Assembly (NCBI RefSeq): GCF_028453695.1
Contig: NC_135780.1
Span: 10,785,172 to 10,849,171 of the forward strand
Length of the DNA stretch: 64,000 bases
DNA from: Augochlora pura
Lineage: Eukaryota; Arthropoda; Insecta; Hymenoptera; Halictidae
Direction of reading: 5' to 3'
The notes under the pieces: generated by a model
Databases searched by the model: none
What the model was told of the DNA's origin: nothing
The model's input: the letters and a program-made list of their open reading frames with translations, nothing else
Part shown: positions 36,297 through 48,500 of the stretch, in pieces
Layout of the letters: every line of letters starts with the position of its first letter
How positions within the stretch are numbered: the stretch's first letter is position 1
Translations under genes and position numbers: made by a program

Positions 36297-36318
36297 TTTA
36301 TTCTACAATTTGTTTATT
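36297..36318 (-). promoter_or_regulatory. Candidate FAF2 poly(A) signals
   Basis: Two AATAAA motifs on the minus strand (36313-36318 and 36297-36302) lie about 1.57 kb after the FAF2 stop codon and are the first canonical pair I saw in that direction. The intervening AT-rich sequence (36319-37883) would be FAF2 3' UTR; I see nothing else in it. Confidence 0.5.
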
Positions 36319-37883
36319 AATGCATTGATATACAACAAAGGATAGCGATGTCTAGCATCAGACACCAGCCGGTTTCGAAGTTATTCACCTACATATAGAA
36401 AATATATCTACAGGAAAAATAAAGATATATCAAAACTAGATCACAAAATGTGTATACAAAAGTTTACTTTTAATGATTAACAAATCTGATGTATAGCACA
36501 AACAGTGTTTGTTGTTTTTCTTTTATGAAACAATTTGAATATGTATACGTATAATATGCATATATAAATGCTATGGATTGCCCTTGAACATTTTTTTTAC
36601 CGATTTTATAGAACATTCAGAAGGAAACATACAAATGTATAAGTGTCGCGTATTTTGCCTCGTTAACTTAATTGCCTTAGTTAGTTTTGTAACTACATAA
36701 AGAAGAAATATCGATCGGTAAACGTCTCAAGCTAATATATACAAAATTAAACATAATAAGTTTTCAAAACCCCTACATTTATAAACCAATAATGTTCCAT
36801 TTATCCCTTGATAAAATAAAGAAATATGATTTCGAATGTACATGACAACCGCTCATACCTTTCTCCATGACGACAGAATATTTTAAAAGGACAGAAAGTA
36901 CATACAAAGAAAAATCTAGTTATCAGTTAAGGTGCGTGTTCATAGAATTGTGATATACAAAAAAATAGGATTATCTTCTAGGATAAAGTATTATCACTTA
37001 ACCATTTCTTTCTTCTTTCTGATACAGAAATTTGCATCAAGTAAGATTCAATTCATGTTTGTATATGTTTTCGTTATCCGATATCAAATATAAGATATTT
37101 GATTTAAAAGAACTCAAACGATTCAACGCGGAAGGAACCACATTTGTTAAAAAATTCCATTTTAGTTACATTTAAAGTACAGATTTGAAACAGTTCAATG
37201 CTATAATACCACACACAACTTTTATAATTCTTATTCGTACATTGAATCTGTGCTTTAATTATAACTACATCGCGTTGTCCATATAGACCTAGTTTCTGTT
37301 TTTCTTTTTTTTTTTTTTAATAAATTACACTTCTTAGTCAGCTCATTACAGAAGTTCGTTTAAGCTAAAAAATATTAAGATGAGTATAAGAAATGTTTGG
37401 TGTACAGCTTTAGTGAAATTATATAGAAGTTTCTTTTTCTTTTAGTTTTTTAGAATAACGTCTGCTCTTTCCTAATTGAATGCGTATTTCAGTGAAGTGT
37501 TTTCATTCACAGTACGTGAGAAACGTACTATAAATATGACCGATACGGACAGGTCTGTACTAAACTTGGGACACAACACGATTCTTTTCGTCGCTCATTT
37601 GTTCGAATTGAATTCTCATAGCTGCTTCATAATTGTGTTTCTGTTGCTGATCTGTGCTTCACATTAAATACTCGAATGTATCATGAATATATATATAATA
37701 TATATACTCATTTTGTGTGTATGCGTGTATCTAAATACATGTCTATATATGTATATTTCTTTGTATACATATATATATACAAACTTCCTCATTTTTTTCA
37801 TAAATGTCTCTTACGACAGTACCATTTTTCCTGCGGAATGATACTTAAACACAAAGAATGCAGCACTGAATAATCAATAAAGG

Positions 37884-39818
37884 TTATTCGTCTAAGTCAT
37901 TAATATGAAGAACTTCTCTATGATTTAATCCAGCAGATGATAACGTTGAGATCTCAAGAGATGGGTATAGAATTCTCTTCGGATAACTTGTAGTTATTTC
38001 GAAGCACGCCGGCGAATCTGGCTGACTAAAAATCCAGTGATATACGTCCTAAGAAAAGATTGATAATATTAAATGGATTCAATATTAACATATGAAGATA
38101 TTTTAATTGATTGAGCCCTGTAGCTTTTACCATTATCGTATCAGACATTAGGAAACGCCTTTTTATCGTCCTCTCTGCAAGTTTGATTTGAAGATGACAC
38201 ACATTAGGATTATTAGATTCTGGTTCCAACGGTACTTTGCCAAGAGTGAGCTCTTTTTCATGACGAATACGCTGAATTTCCATTTCTTGGGCATTCAATT
38301 GCTCTTTTTCTTTAGCCTCTTGCTCTTCGCGCGCTCTTCGTTCCTCTTCTTTTTTCCGATCCTTCTCTTGATCCGCGCGTAATGATTCTTCGTACGCCTG
38401 ATCCTGTTGCAGGCGCAACGATTGTGCCGCACTACGTTCGGCTCTGCATTCAAAAGACAATATAAATAAGCAGTCAATTATTTTTTTTTTAAAAGCAAAT
38501 GTTTGTATCTTTGCCGCACCTTTCCTGACGCGCTAGTATTAAATTAATTTCGTTGTGATCTATAATGGCTTGCAGGTGAGATATAACATCAGAGGGAAAT
38601 GGCATGCCCTCCATTCTATAACGCAATAAAATAAATAAAATTCAATTGTTATCACTATTCTTTTATAAAGCATCGAACAATGTGTGATATATTACATACC
38701 GGCCAACCATTGTCATTCTGTTGTCTTTTAAAACTATGGTAGCCAAGAAAGGATAAGAACCAGGTCTAAGGGCTTCTGCCACTTTGTAGCCCTCTCCAGA
38801 TTGTACATTACATGCCCAAAATAAAGTACGTGTATTTATAAATCGAATTACTTCTGGATTGTTTAGTGTATTCCTATATAGAAAGATTTAGTATTATTTT
38901 TATATATATAAAAAAAAAAGAATTCATGCTTGACTGTTTATAGAGTTACCTGCACCATTGATCGATATCTTGGGTTTCATCTATATGCAGATATACTAAT
39001 AAAAATCTTAATTCTTGTTTAGCATCGGAGAGAGCCTGGCTGTAAGAGCCTTGGTAGCAAACAGGATGACTACTACCGTAACGTTCCTCATAGGCTCGAA
39101 TAAAGTTAATTACATCTTCCACTGGGTCAGATGTCACTTAAAAAATACAATTGAAGTTTCAATTTATGTTATCAACTTGGAATGACTTCTTAAACTAATT
39201 TTTGTGTAGTTAAAACTCACCAGGTCTACCGTTTCCCCTGAATATTGAAAGAAGTAATTGCAGGGTACTGATCACTCTTTTATATATGAGGTAAAACAAG
39301 TACGATAAATAACTACCACTGCCATTGTTGCTTCCAGAATAATTAAAATATATTCTAGAACTGCTATCATCAACAACTTGTGGTGGTCTAGTTCTTGAGT
39401 CTTGTGCATACATAGATGGCCTTCCTTCATATAGATTTAGCTGTTCCTAAATGGACAGAGAAGGGCATCGTCAAGTTAGTAAAGTACATTGAATACAAAA
39501 TAAATCCCTGTTGCACATTGGTCCATGTAAGACGAATATGTTATGAAATTTCTAGCAGATAAACAGAGACACGCGCAAGCGGAAGCTACAAGGTTAAACT
39601 GTTTACCTGAACAGCAACTTCCAGGTTCCAGTTGTGTCTCTGCAAAACATCCCTACAGATGGACAGGTCTTCAATGCCTGTCAGATCCTGAAAACATTGA
39701 AACGATGTTGGTTTGTTGAGATTTCGGAAACGATTATGGAAAAGAGTTGAGTCACCTGGAACTGCAGAACTTTCTCAGTTTGATCGCCGCTGAGCTCGTT
39801 CAACGCGAAATCTGCCAT
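37884..39818 (-). CDS. FAF2: FAS-associated factor 2 (UBXD8), ER/lipid-droplet p97 adaptor
   Basis: Eight exons (minus): 39818-39756, 39687-39607, 39446-39221, 39136-38950, 38873-38700, 38615-38520, 38443-38131, 38048-37884. They give 434 residues (human orthologue 445). Domains in order: UBA (about 5-48, LTGIEDLSICRDVLQRHNWN); hydrophobic hairpin (94-117, LSYLFYLIYKRVISTLQLLL); UAS thioredoxin-like domain (about 125-270, ELRFLLVYLHIDE, FWACNVQSGEGY, YPFLATIVLKDNRMTMVGR); Glu/Lys/Arg coiled coil (about 285-345); UBX (about 350-434). The family inserts as a hairpin in ER and lipid-droplet membranes, binds ubiquitin by the UBA and recruits p97/VCP by the UBX for ER-associated degradation. The usual UBX FPR loop reads YPK here (TSYPKRIL). 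The start ATG opens the UBA domain directly. Confidence 0.97.
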
Positions 39819-40577
39819 GACAATACTCGGCTTGAACGAACCACTGAAAACCCTTCGTCGATTCTTTAAGTCACACAGTTCTAGGGATTGACACTGAATA
39901 CATCAGATGATAAAAAAGTCAGGCACATGAACGAAATTATTGCGTCGAAGCTGCGATAGCATTTGGTGTGCCTGATATATCAACTAACGATTAACCTCGT
40001 TCGTCCGCAGGCTCCACGGCTTACGGGGATCCATGCATCGTCGTCGCAATACGTTTCGTCTGTTTAGTCCGTTCCATGAACGATGTTTTCGGTGTCATGA
40101 CTTTTTTCAACAATAATTTACGGTTTCAAGGTTCTGTTTCATGCGGTTACGATTTCAAGTGACGTCAACTTGCATGCATTGGCGAAACGATAGTCAACCG
40201 TTTCTATGTGTTCCCATTGGCAGGTTATGCTTCTTTTTATGTTCTACATAATCGGAACAACGTTCTAAAATTTCACTTTCAACCAATTTTTTAACAATGA
40301 TGATGTTTCTCACGAAACCATTTATGCACCTGTTTTAGATTTCTATTTGTTACGCACGCGTGAAAACTCATCTAAAGGTTTACTAAACGTAATCGCAATG
40401 CTGGAACAACCAATAGAAATTTAACACTCTACGGCGCTGTGCGTCATTTACACCGTTACGTGAGAATTGTTGCTGGTTGTAAGTTGTACGTATATGTAAT
40501 TTATACCGTGGTGTTTTATCTACGTCTGCATATGTACATATTTAGTTAATGCATTCATTATGTATTGTTGAACAAAG

Positions 40578-40608
<31 letters not shown>

Positions 40609-41016
40609 GCATTTTTTGTCAAGTCATTCTGTTTTTATGAGAACAATATTTCCGTAAATAAAATTTAAATATTTGTATAATTTTTCATATTTGAATGCTA
40701 AAGTAATTTTTTAATTGGAAATGTTGTTTTCCATACCGTTTTTGTCGCAAAGCGAAAATGGATAGGTACATACTTCTGTATATGTATTGTGCCGTAAACG
40801 TAAACTTTGCCGTGTGAAAGTTTATCCGACTGCAATAAAATAAGGTGAATCTTGAACACTGCATTTTCCTTTTCAGATCCATTTTATATTTTGAAAGCAA
40901 TTTGATGTGTCTGTGATACAATTTTTATAGTGAATGTTTCGCTATTTAACTTACTACATCTGTTGCTGTGAATATTGATGCGATCGTAACCACTAGTACA
41001 ATAACACACGATAATT
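39819..41016. other. Divergent intergenic region between FAF2 and a small gene
   Basis: The two flanking genes start outward from this 1.2 kb, so it should hold both promoters. I see no confident TATA or initiator. A perfect AT microsatellite lies at 40581-40608. A CACTCTACGGCGCTG sequence after TTAA at about 40422 resembles a single MITE end but has no partner. Confidence 0.5.
40581..40608. repeat. AT dinucleotide microsatellite
   Basis: About 14 uninterrupted AT units in the intergenic region upstream of the small + strand gene. Confidence 0.9.
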
Positions 41017-41404
41017 ATGAAGCCGGAGGATAAAGATTTATATATTAAAATTGAAATTCAGAAAACTTTATTTAGCATTCAACAATTAACATCGAACATG
41101 TAAGATTCCAATAATCTTTCTAAACGGATTCAAATTTCAATTGTTACATTGAAAAATACGTCCAATCCGCTTAATTCGCAGAAAAGACGAGCTGGGATCA
41201 ATTAATGAATTCGTAAATGAACTTGGTGTGACAGTAGATACCACAATTGAAAACTTGACCACTGTGGCTAAAGATATGGGAATCAATGTTGAAGAAGTTC
41301 TATCTGATGGGAATGAAGACAATGAATCGCTATCAAATTTGAGAAATTTACAAAATTCTAAAGAACTGCAGGAAAAGATTATGGCATATTTAGATAATAT
41401 GTAA
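41017..41404 (+). CDS. Small helical protein of unknown function, 101 aa
   Basis: Two exons, 41017-41099 and 41182-41404, join in phase 2 across an 82-bp intron (GTAAGA ... TTCGCAG). The product starts MKPEDKDLYIKIEIQKTLFS and ends EKIMAYLDNM. It is acidic, lacks Cys and a signal peptide, and has heptad-like hydrophobic spacing (IQQLTSNIKDELGSINEFV), so a small coiled-coil subunit is likely. I do not recognise the family. Support comes from a clean small intron, both splice sites and a sensible reading frame across the junction. Its stop codon is 66 bp from the HACL1 stop codon on the other strand, so the two 3' UTRs must abut or overlap. It is head-to-head with FAF2. Confidence 0.6.
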
Positions 41405-41470
41405 TCAGAATATTTTTTTATATACACATACATGTATGTACATTATTTTGTATTCGATATAAAATTTCAT

Positions 41471-44400
41471 TTATAATTTCGATTCTGTTAACCAGCTGAA
41501 CCTTTGCTCTTTACGCTCAGCTTGGGGATTGATCATAATATTTATTAGGCTGGGAGCATCGTTTACCTGGAAAATAACATGTCATTAAAACCATTTTGCC
41601 TGCATAATTAATTAACATTCTGATCATGCATACCTTAAGGCTCGACTTTATTGCTTCCTGTATATCTTTGACAGTTGTGCAGAAATGTCCTTTTCTACCA
41701 AACATTTCCATCATCCTTTCGTAATGAGCTTCAGAAGTTAACGAATATGGTGGTGTACTAAATGACAAAATGAAAAATTAGTCTACAATATAGTATTTTG
41801 ATAGAACAATATTTTCAGAAACGTACACCTGTGTGGGCTCGCCAGAGGCCTGCAACTGTCGGAATGTTTCCTTGTCTAATCCACTATAGATACCGTTATT
41901 GTTAACGATAATAATAATGACAGGTAACTTGTATCTGAAAAATTAAGATATGAAAATGAATTGTCATGCCCCGATGAAATAATAGTTTTTCTTTTCCTTC
42001 GACGGACTAAACTTTACCGGAACATTGTTTCAATTTCCATGCCAGAGAACCCAAAGGCACTATCGCCTTCTACGCAAATTACTCTCTTTGTAGGTGCATT
42101 GTTTTTACAATAAAGGGCGGCGGCAATACCAAAACCTAATCCCACCCCCATAGTACCAAAGGTAGCTGCGTCCAACCTATGTCGCGGTTCGTCATTCAAT
42201 AATACCGTTTTTCCTATATCCATTGTATTGGCCCCTTCCGAACAAATAATGCAATCTAAAAAAATATCAATGTACGTAAATAATTTGTACCGTTCGTTTG
42301 CCACTAAAAACGTTAAGATTTATTTATACTAAAAGTGGCATTAACTTGGTGGAATAATGTCCTGAATATGTTTGAAGACAGCGTAATAGTTCAATGGTAC
42401 GGAAACATCTATCGACATTGCCTTAAAAAAGAGAAATAAAAAGCAAATGAAAAAAGATTGCACGGATCCTAATGCCAACAATGATCAAGGTTGCAGTATT
42501 ATTTACTTGAACCACCGCTTTGTTTTTCTGCGACCTGGCTAGGAGATCTCGCCACCACGGATTGTTATCCTCGACAGTCCAATTGCGAGCTTTTAGAATA
42601 TTAACAAGACCATCAACAGCAGTGGAGATGTCGGAATGGATCGCGACAGCAGATGTTATAGAATTATGCAGTTCTTCGGGGCAAATGTCAACCTATGTTA
42701 CAGCAATGATAATATTTTCAAGCTTTATATTTGTATTTATAAAAAAACATAGTATTTCTAATACCTGTATGACTTTCACGTTTGGCAGGAAACGAGGAGG
42801 TTTGCCAAAATGTAACATCCAGTTAAGTCTAGCACCCAGTAGCAAAATAACATCGCTTTGCTGCAACGCAAAAGTTCTTGTACTGGATACGCATCGTTCA
42901 TGAGTATCCGGAACAACACCCTTTCCCATTGGCGTTGGAAGAAAAGGAATACTAGTTGAATACACGAGACTACGAATTTCTTTCTCTGCTCTGCTGTACG
43001 CAGCTCCTACATATTTGAAAAGTAGATTTTTGTTAATAGATATAATAAATAATAATAAACTAATAGATATAATTGTGTTTAACATATAAAAAGTACATGA
43101 ACCTTTTCCAACGATCAAGAGCGGTCTCTTTGCTCTCATGAGCAAATCAGCGGCTTCCTGTATCAATCGATGATCAGGAAATACTAATGGAGGTGGTGGG
43201 CAAGGGTTCACTTTGTATATTTTTTCTTCGTCGGCGCTCTGGTTCAATATGGTGGCGGTTAAATCCAAGTACGCTGCCCCTGCGGAGAACACGAACGACG
43301 AATTGTGCAAAGTATTGTCTTGGCAGTTGTAAATTGCTGAAGATAGATATACCTGGCCGGCCGTAAGTAGACAGGCGAAAGGCCTTTTCCACGTGAAGAG
43401 GAACGACAGCAGCCATCGGGGGTCTAGCGGCGTATTTACAATAGGGCTTACTGGCTTCTACCTGTGGCCATTCCTGAAAACCGCCGATACCCTCGTGATC
43501 CTCGGCACAGGATCCACCGATGACAATGACTGGCCTGAATCATAATTTATGCCTTGAAGAATTTTCTAGGTACGTTTTAAAACAATTGGGAAGAATTTAT
43601 TATAGACATTTGTAATTTCTTTCAATTCCCATGATTTTACAGAAATGTTGCCATTTTATGGTATGACCCGGCGATTACTCCGTTTCAAGATTTCCATACC
43701 GTAATCGTTTAGCCTGACTACTGCACGATATGTTTATATAACAACTTACGGGCAGTGTATTTTTTTTTAATAACATAGCACAATGAACGCGTCTGAGTTA
43801 CGTAATTGATCATAATTATCCGATATCGAATTACCATTAGATAAGAGATATACATGTATACGAACGCATAGTCATAACGTATTGCATTAATGGTTCTTTG
43901 TTAATCACTCGCTCGTATCGTAAAATTCATAATTCTTTTCGAAATAAAAGATAGAGTGTGCAATGGATCTAGATACTTTTTGAGTTACTCACCAACAATT
44001 TACTTGAGCGTTAGCCATGCCGCCGATAACGTGAAGTAATCCTGGTCCGGAAACGCATAACACAACCGCTGGTTTTCCTAATTAAAGCAATAGGTAATGA
44101 AAGTTTGTACAAACATGACCTTGCAAGGTATCGCAGCGTTCGCGAAGTTTTACGATTATGAGGCTTCGTGTTAATCGTCTTCATTTATTGTTAGTGTCAT
44201 CACTTACTGGTCAAGTATCCATACGCTTGGGCGGCATAGCACGCGGCTTGTTCGTTTCGAAAACCAAGATACTGAAGACCCGCAGTCTGCATGCATAACG
44301 CTAATTCGATCACAGGGTGTCCCATTATCCCGAACACATATTCGACGCCCTGTTAAACAATACATCTCATATTATTCATAGAATAAGCATAATATTTTTA

Positions 44401-45538
44401 TAAACATATCCAATAAAACATTTAAATTGATCATTTCCTTGGGAGCATCTTGAAATTCATAATAAATTTGTCATTATCATTATTATCATCATAGATAATT
44501 GATTAATACGGCGGGGTAAATACGCGACATACATGCAATCTTAATTCAATGTCAGAACGGCAGGGTAGATGAGAGGCTATCAATTACGATAAGCATGAGA
44601 AAGATGAAGAAAAACAATGCGTATCTAACGTTGATAACGTCAATACGAAATTATGCGTCCAACAAACATATCTATTTTTCATTAACTGTCAAACGAATTT
44701 CCTTATTGTTGAAAGGGCAATAACATCGACCAATGCACAACAATCTTAAACTCGATATCAGCATCATTACCCCACGTTCTCCGTATATATTTATTATCAA
44801 TAAAGTTACTGCGCCGTGTCGAGGAGATACAAGTGCCACAGAACTTCGACAGCTTCAAAATTAATCATTAAATTTTCCATTAATCGAGGATAAATCGGAA
44901 AATTGGAAACATCATGCCCCGCGACAGAGAAGAACGACGGCCACTTATTCCGCGGCCAAAAATTCGTGAGTTTTGTTTTGATTTGATATCATCGTGGATT
45001 ATGATTTGAAAATATTGATTTCGATCAAAAGCCGCACCAAGTGTTGAACGACCAATTAGATTCGTCTTTATGTGCCGTGATTTCATACCAGTTTTGAATA
45101 GTACATTATTTCCGGATAGTTTAAATTGCAACTAAACGTTTTCGATAATCGTTGAACGTTAAATTACAACAAATATAATTTATTTGCTATGAAAATATCG
45201 TGACAGTCATTGCGTATGCATGCATTTTACATACTTCCATTACTTGGTTAGTCTTAAGCGATAAGATAAATTACCGTAAATGTGTTTCATTATAGAAACA
45301 AAGTGGAGAAATTTCAAATACTAATGTAATTACAATTGTCGTTTAAAATGGATGGTAGACGTAGATGTAGATGAAATTGACTACGATCAAAAGTGGTCGT
45401 AAAATATGTATAAAACATAACCTTAAACGCAATATTCGGGATTGAAATAAGTAAGACGCGAATAAACTGGTAATTAAGAAAATGTTCGTTTACCTGTTCT
45501 TTCAAAGCCTCAGCGACGATTTGATTGCCGGTTTTCAT
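41471..45538 (-). CDS. HACL1: 2-hydroxyacyl-CoA lyase 1, peroxisomal ThDP enzyme
   Basis: Twelve exons (minus): 45538-45494, 44349-44208, 44077-43993, 43534-43353, 43279-43103, 43006-42765, 42692-42507, 42421-42346, 42255-42018, 41934-41827, 41757-41634, 41566-41471. They give 566 residues (human 578). The family is a thiamine-diphosphate enzyme that cleaves 2-hydroxyacyl-CoA to formyl-CoA and a shortened aldehyde in alpha-oxidation of branched and 2-hydroxy fatty acids. Visible marks: catalytic Glu48 in FRNEQAACYAAQAYG; SGPGLLHVIGGMANAQVNCW; LLGARLNWMLHFG; the ThDP/Mg motif EGDSAFGFSGMEIE (about 441-454) followed by VNNNGIYSG. The C-terminus is ESKL, a canonical type-1 peroxisomal targeting signal. 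Exon 10 has overlapping donors; only GT|GTACGT keeps the frame. Donors of exons 5 (GTTCAT) and 8 (GTTAAT) are weak. The ATG at 45538 lies 15 codons before the conserved GVEYVFGI. Confidence 0.97.
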
Positions 45539-48500
45539 TTTTTTTTTGACAATGATGTGAACAGTACGAGCTATAAACGATTTCTGTCAACTGTTCGCTA
45601 CAAATTTTCCCTTCTACCAAGTCGCTCTTTTGGACTTTGTATCCTCGAAAGCAGACGCATTATCGCCGTGTATTTTTGTATCACTGAATAATTAAGGAAT
45701 TGTAAATAAAGTAATTATTTTGAGCATGTATCGACAAGAGCATCTTAATCAGCCGCAGAAGTTAAGCCATCTAGCAGTCGCTCCTGAATTGAATTACGGA
45801 CTTGTCAGCCATAGAAAAATTACTGTGATTACAGGCACTTGTATACATATCTATGTCATACTTATACTCAAATCTTAATTTGAAGTCAAAATAAGCATTC
45901 ATTGCACCGCTAATCAATTCTTCCAAACAGATTAATTGCTCCCTTGAAATTGTATAATACGGTATCATACTGTATACAAAACATACGTATAATATACACA
46001 TATAATAATGTAATGTTATCATAACCTAAATGAACAACTATGAATTTATCTATTTTCTGAATTTGCCGGAAAATCTTTGAAAATATCAACGAACCAACCA
46101 GCGAGAGATTTGTAGGTTTGTAATAAATCTTTTCTCTCGTACTCGGGGATAATAGCTTCGAGAGCTAGGACATTTAAAAAGGTGGTTTCGTTCAAAAAGA
46201 GAAAGCTGACCTCGAAGGTTCTGAGTTTGACGCTAAGGAATCATCTGTTCTCTCGAAATATTTCCAATCTTTCTATACGATAATTTCTCTGAGAAGTAAC
46301 GAAAAGATTCAACGGTAACGGCTAACGAAGTTCGAAGATCGAAGAAGGTATACATTTTCGTTTCATTCGAAAACATTGGTCGGTTCGGTTTGGGAAATTT
46401 CTGATTGTTTTAGAAACGCGGTCTTTCGAATCTTCTTATACAGAATAACGGGGATCGAAGTTATTTATTTGCAAGCTTGGACTTTCCGATTCAAGGAACA
46501 CAGCAAACTGTCATCCCGATTCAAAAAATCGCCACCGCTGTCGCCACTAGCAACGCCATCTTTATTTTCCAAGCGCCCCCTGAAGAGGCAACCCGAATTT
46601 ATATCTGTACATCTATTTGTTTACTAAATATTTCAAATTTTAGAAGGTCAATGAATTTTTTGCCCAGATAATTTAAGTAGTGCAAGCGACGTTATGTTTA
46701 ATGGAAAATGGGACAGATTCACCGTTTAATTTCCATACCGTGCGGTGAATATTTAACTTGCCAGCAGCATTGCTGGGCGATAGCGTTACCTGGGTCCAGG
46801 TAGTTGAGACCCATGGGCCACGGCCCATTCAATACTGTTCTATGGCATTTACTATCGGAATTACTCGCCGCGTCCTTCGAGTCCGAGGATTTTGCTGGAA
46901 AAAAAGGATTTTGCGCGTTTATTGTCGAAGGGTGACTCACAGAGGATGCCGAGTAAGACGACCTAACGGTCAAACCGTCGGACGCATAATTACTGTCCGA
47001 TGCCAAGAAAATCCTATACCTGCAGTCGGAACGTTTCGCGCACGGTTCCGTCCGTGGTTTCCGGAAAATTGAATAAGACCGATGTTATCGGAGACACGAA
47101 CGAATTAAATTGGACTCGTTTATTTTTATTCTCGCAGATTGTCGACTAAAGGACGTGGCATGGAAACCGCTTCGTATTTGAAATAACACCGGTCGGCCAA
47201 TATTTATGCGACTAGTGTTGATATCTGTTGATCAACAGCCGATCGATCGACGCCGAAGACAATCGTCGTCGCGGACACGGAAACAGATCGTTTTTTAATT
47301 AACGGCTCGATTTGGATCGGGTTACGCGTTGGTTACGGTGCTGGACAGTGTCCGGCTGGATCTTGCGAAAATCTGAGAGTAGCGTACACGACGGAATTAT
47401 ATAAATCGGAAAATGATTGAAGATGAAGGAAGTTCGCGCACGCTCGACTGTATGAAATCGACGACATCCCACACGACGACGTGCATCAACTCGCAACCAC
47501 GCTTATTGCGTTCAATTGAATTCCCAGCGAAAAAGATACTGGTACCGCCGCGTTCCCTCTCTGCCGACTAGTCTCTTTTCAAACAACCGATTGCAGAGAG
47601 CAGTTTCTGATACAATTTTGCGGCAACGAGTTGCACACTCTTTTCACCATGTCGTGCAAACAAATTGTATTCTTTGGAGGTATCAAATAGGTCGACCGTT
47701 TCGAGGATGTTCTCGTATGTGTCTACATTTGATTTTGTCTAAGATAATTTTACGTTTCTACTATTCTTGGTCGATTTCGTTAGAAAATTTATTTATTTAT
47801 TTATTTATTCGACCACGTTGAATGAAAAATAAATTCCTTCGATTTCATCGAATTTCATTGTTTGCAGCATCCTGGCGAAACGCTGCCTGGAAGCGAACAC
47901 GTTGCCGGGGATATCGAGAGAGTTCGTGGAGTTTTGATTTTTCAAATGAAACCCCCTGTGGACTTTTTGGCCCCCCGGCATAGCCAAAGCGGGGTTGTCC
48001 CGTCCAAGCCCAATGATTGTTTCGTTTTCCATGGTTCTGGAAGGGATGTACCTGGCCTTCCCCACTCGGCCTCGCGTCGCACCTTCCGCGTCCTTAAATA
48101 CGCTGGTCGGATAACCGGTGTCATCAGTAAAGCATTGAACCGATTCGGAACCGTATCCTTGTACGCACCCGCGTCGAAGTTCACGTTCCTCGATCACTTT
48201 GTGGCACCAACGGGCATACCGAAAAAATGTCCTGAACGCGAGGACACCTCCTATCAACAACTTTGATTTCTTGGAGAACCCTTCGGCGTACCTTCACCAT
48301 GTACAAGCAGTTTTACAGGACGATTATTCCACGTGAGTGTTCAACGTTCCCCACCGGAGAAACTAGAGTTTCAATTTTTCAAATAGCTCGCCGAGCTACC
48401 AAAGTCGTTGGACAAATACCTCTGCTTCGTTTCGATGTAATTGGTCGGAATCGGGCGACCGGTTTTTCCTCCGATTAGTTTGTACATTGAATTTTGTCGA

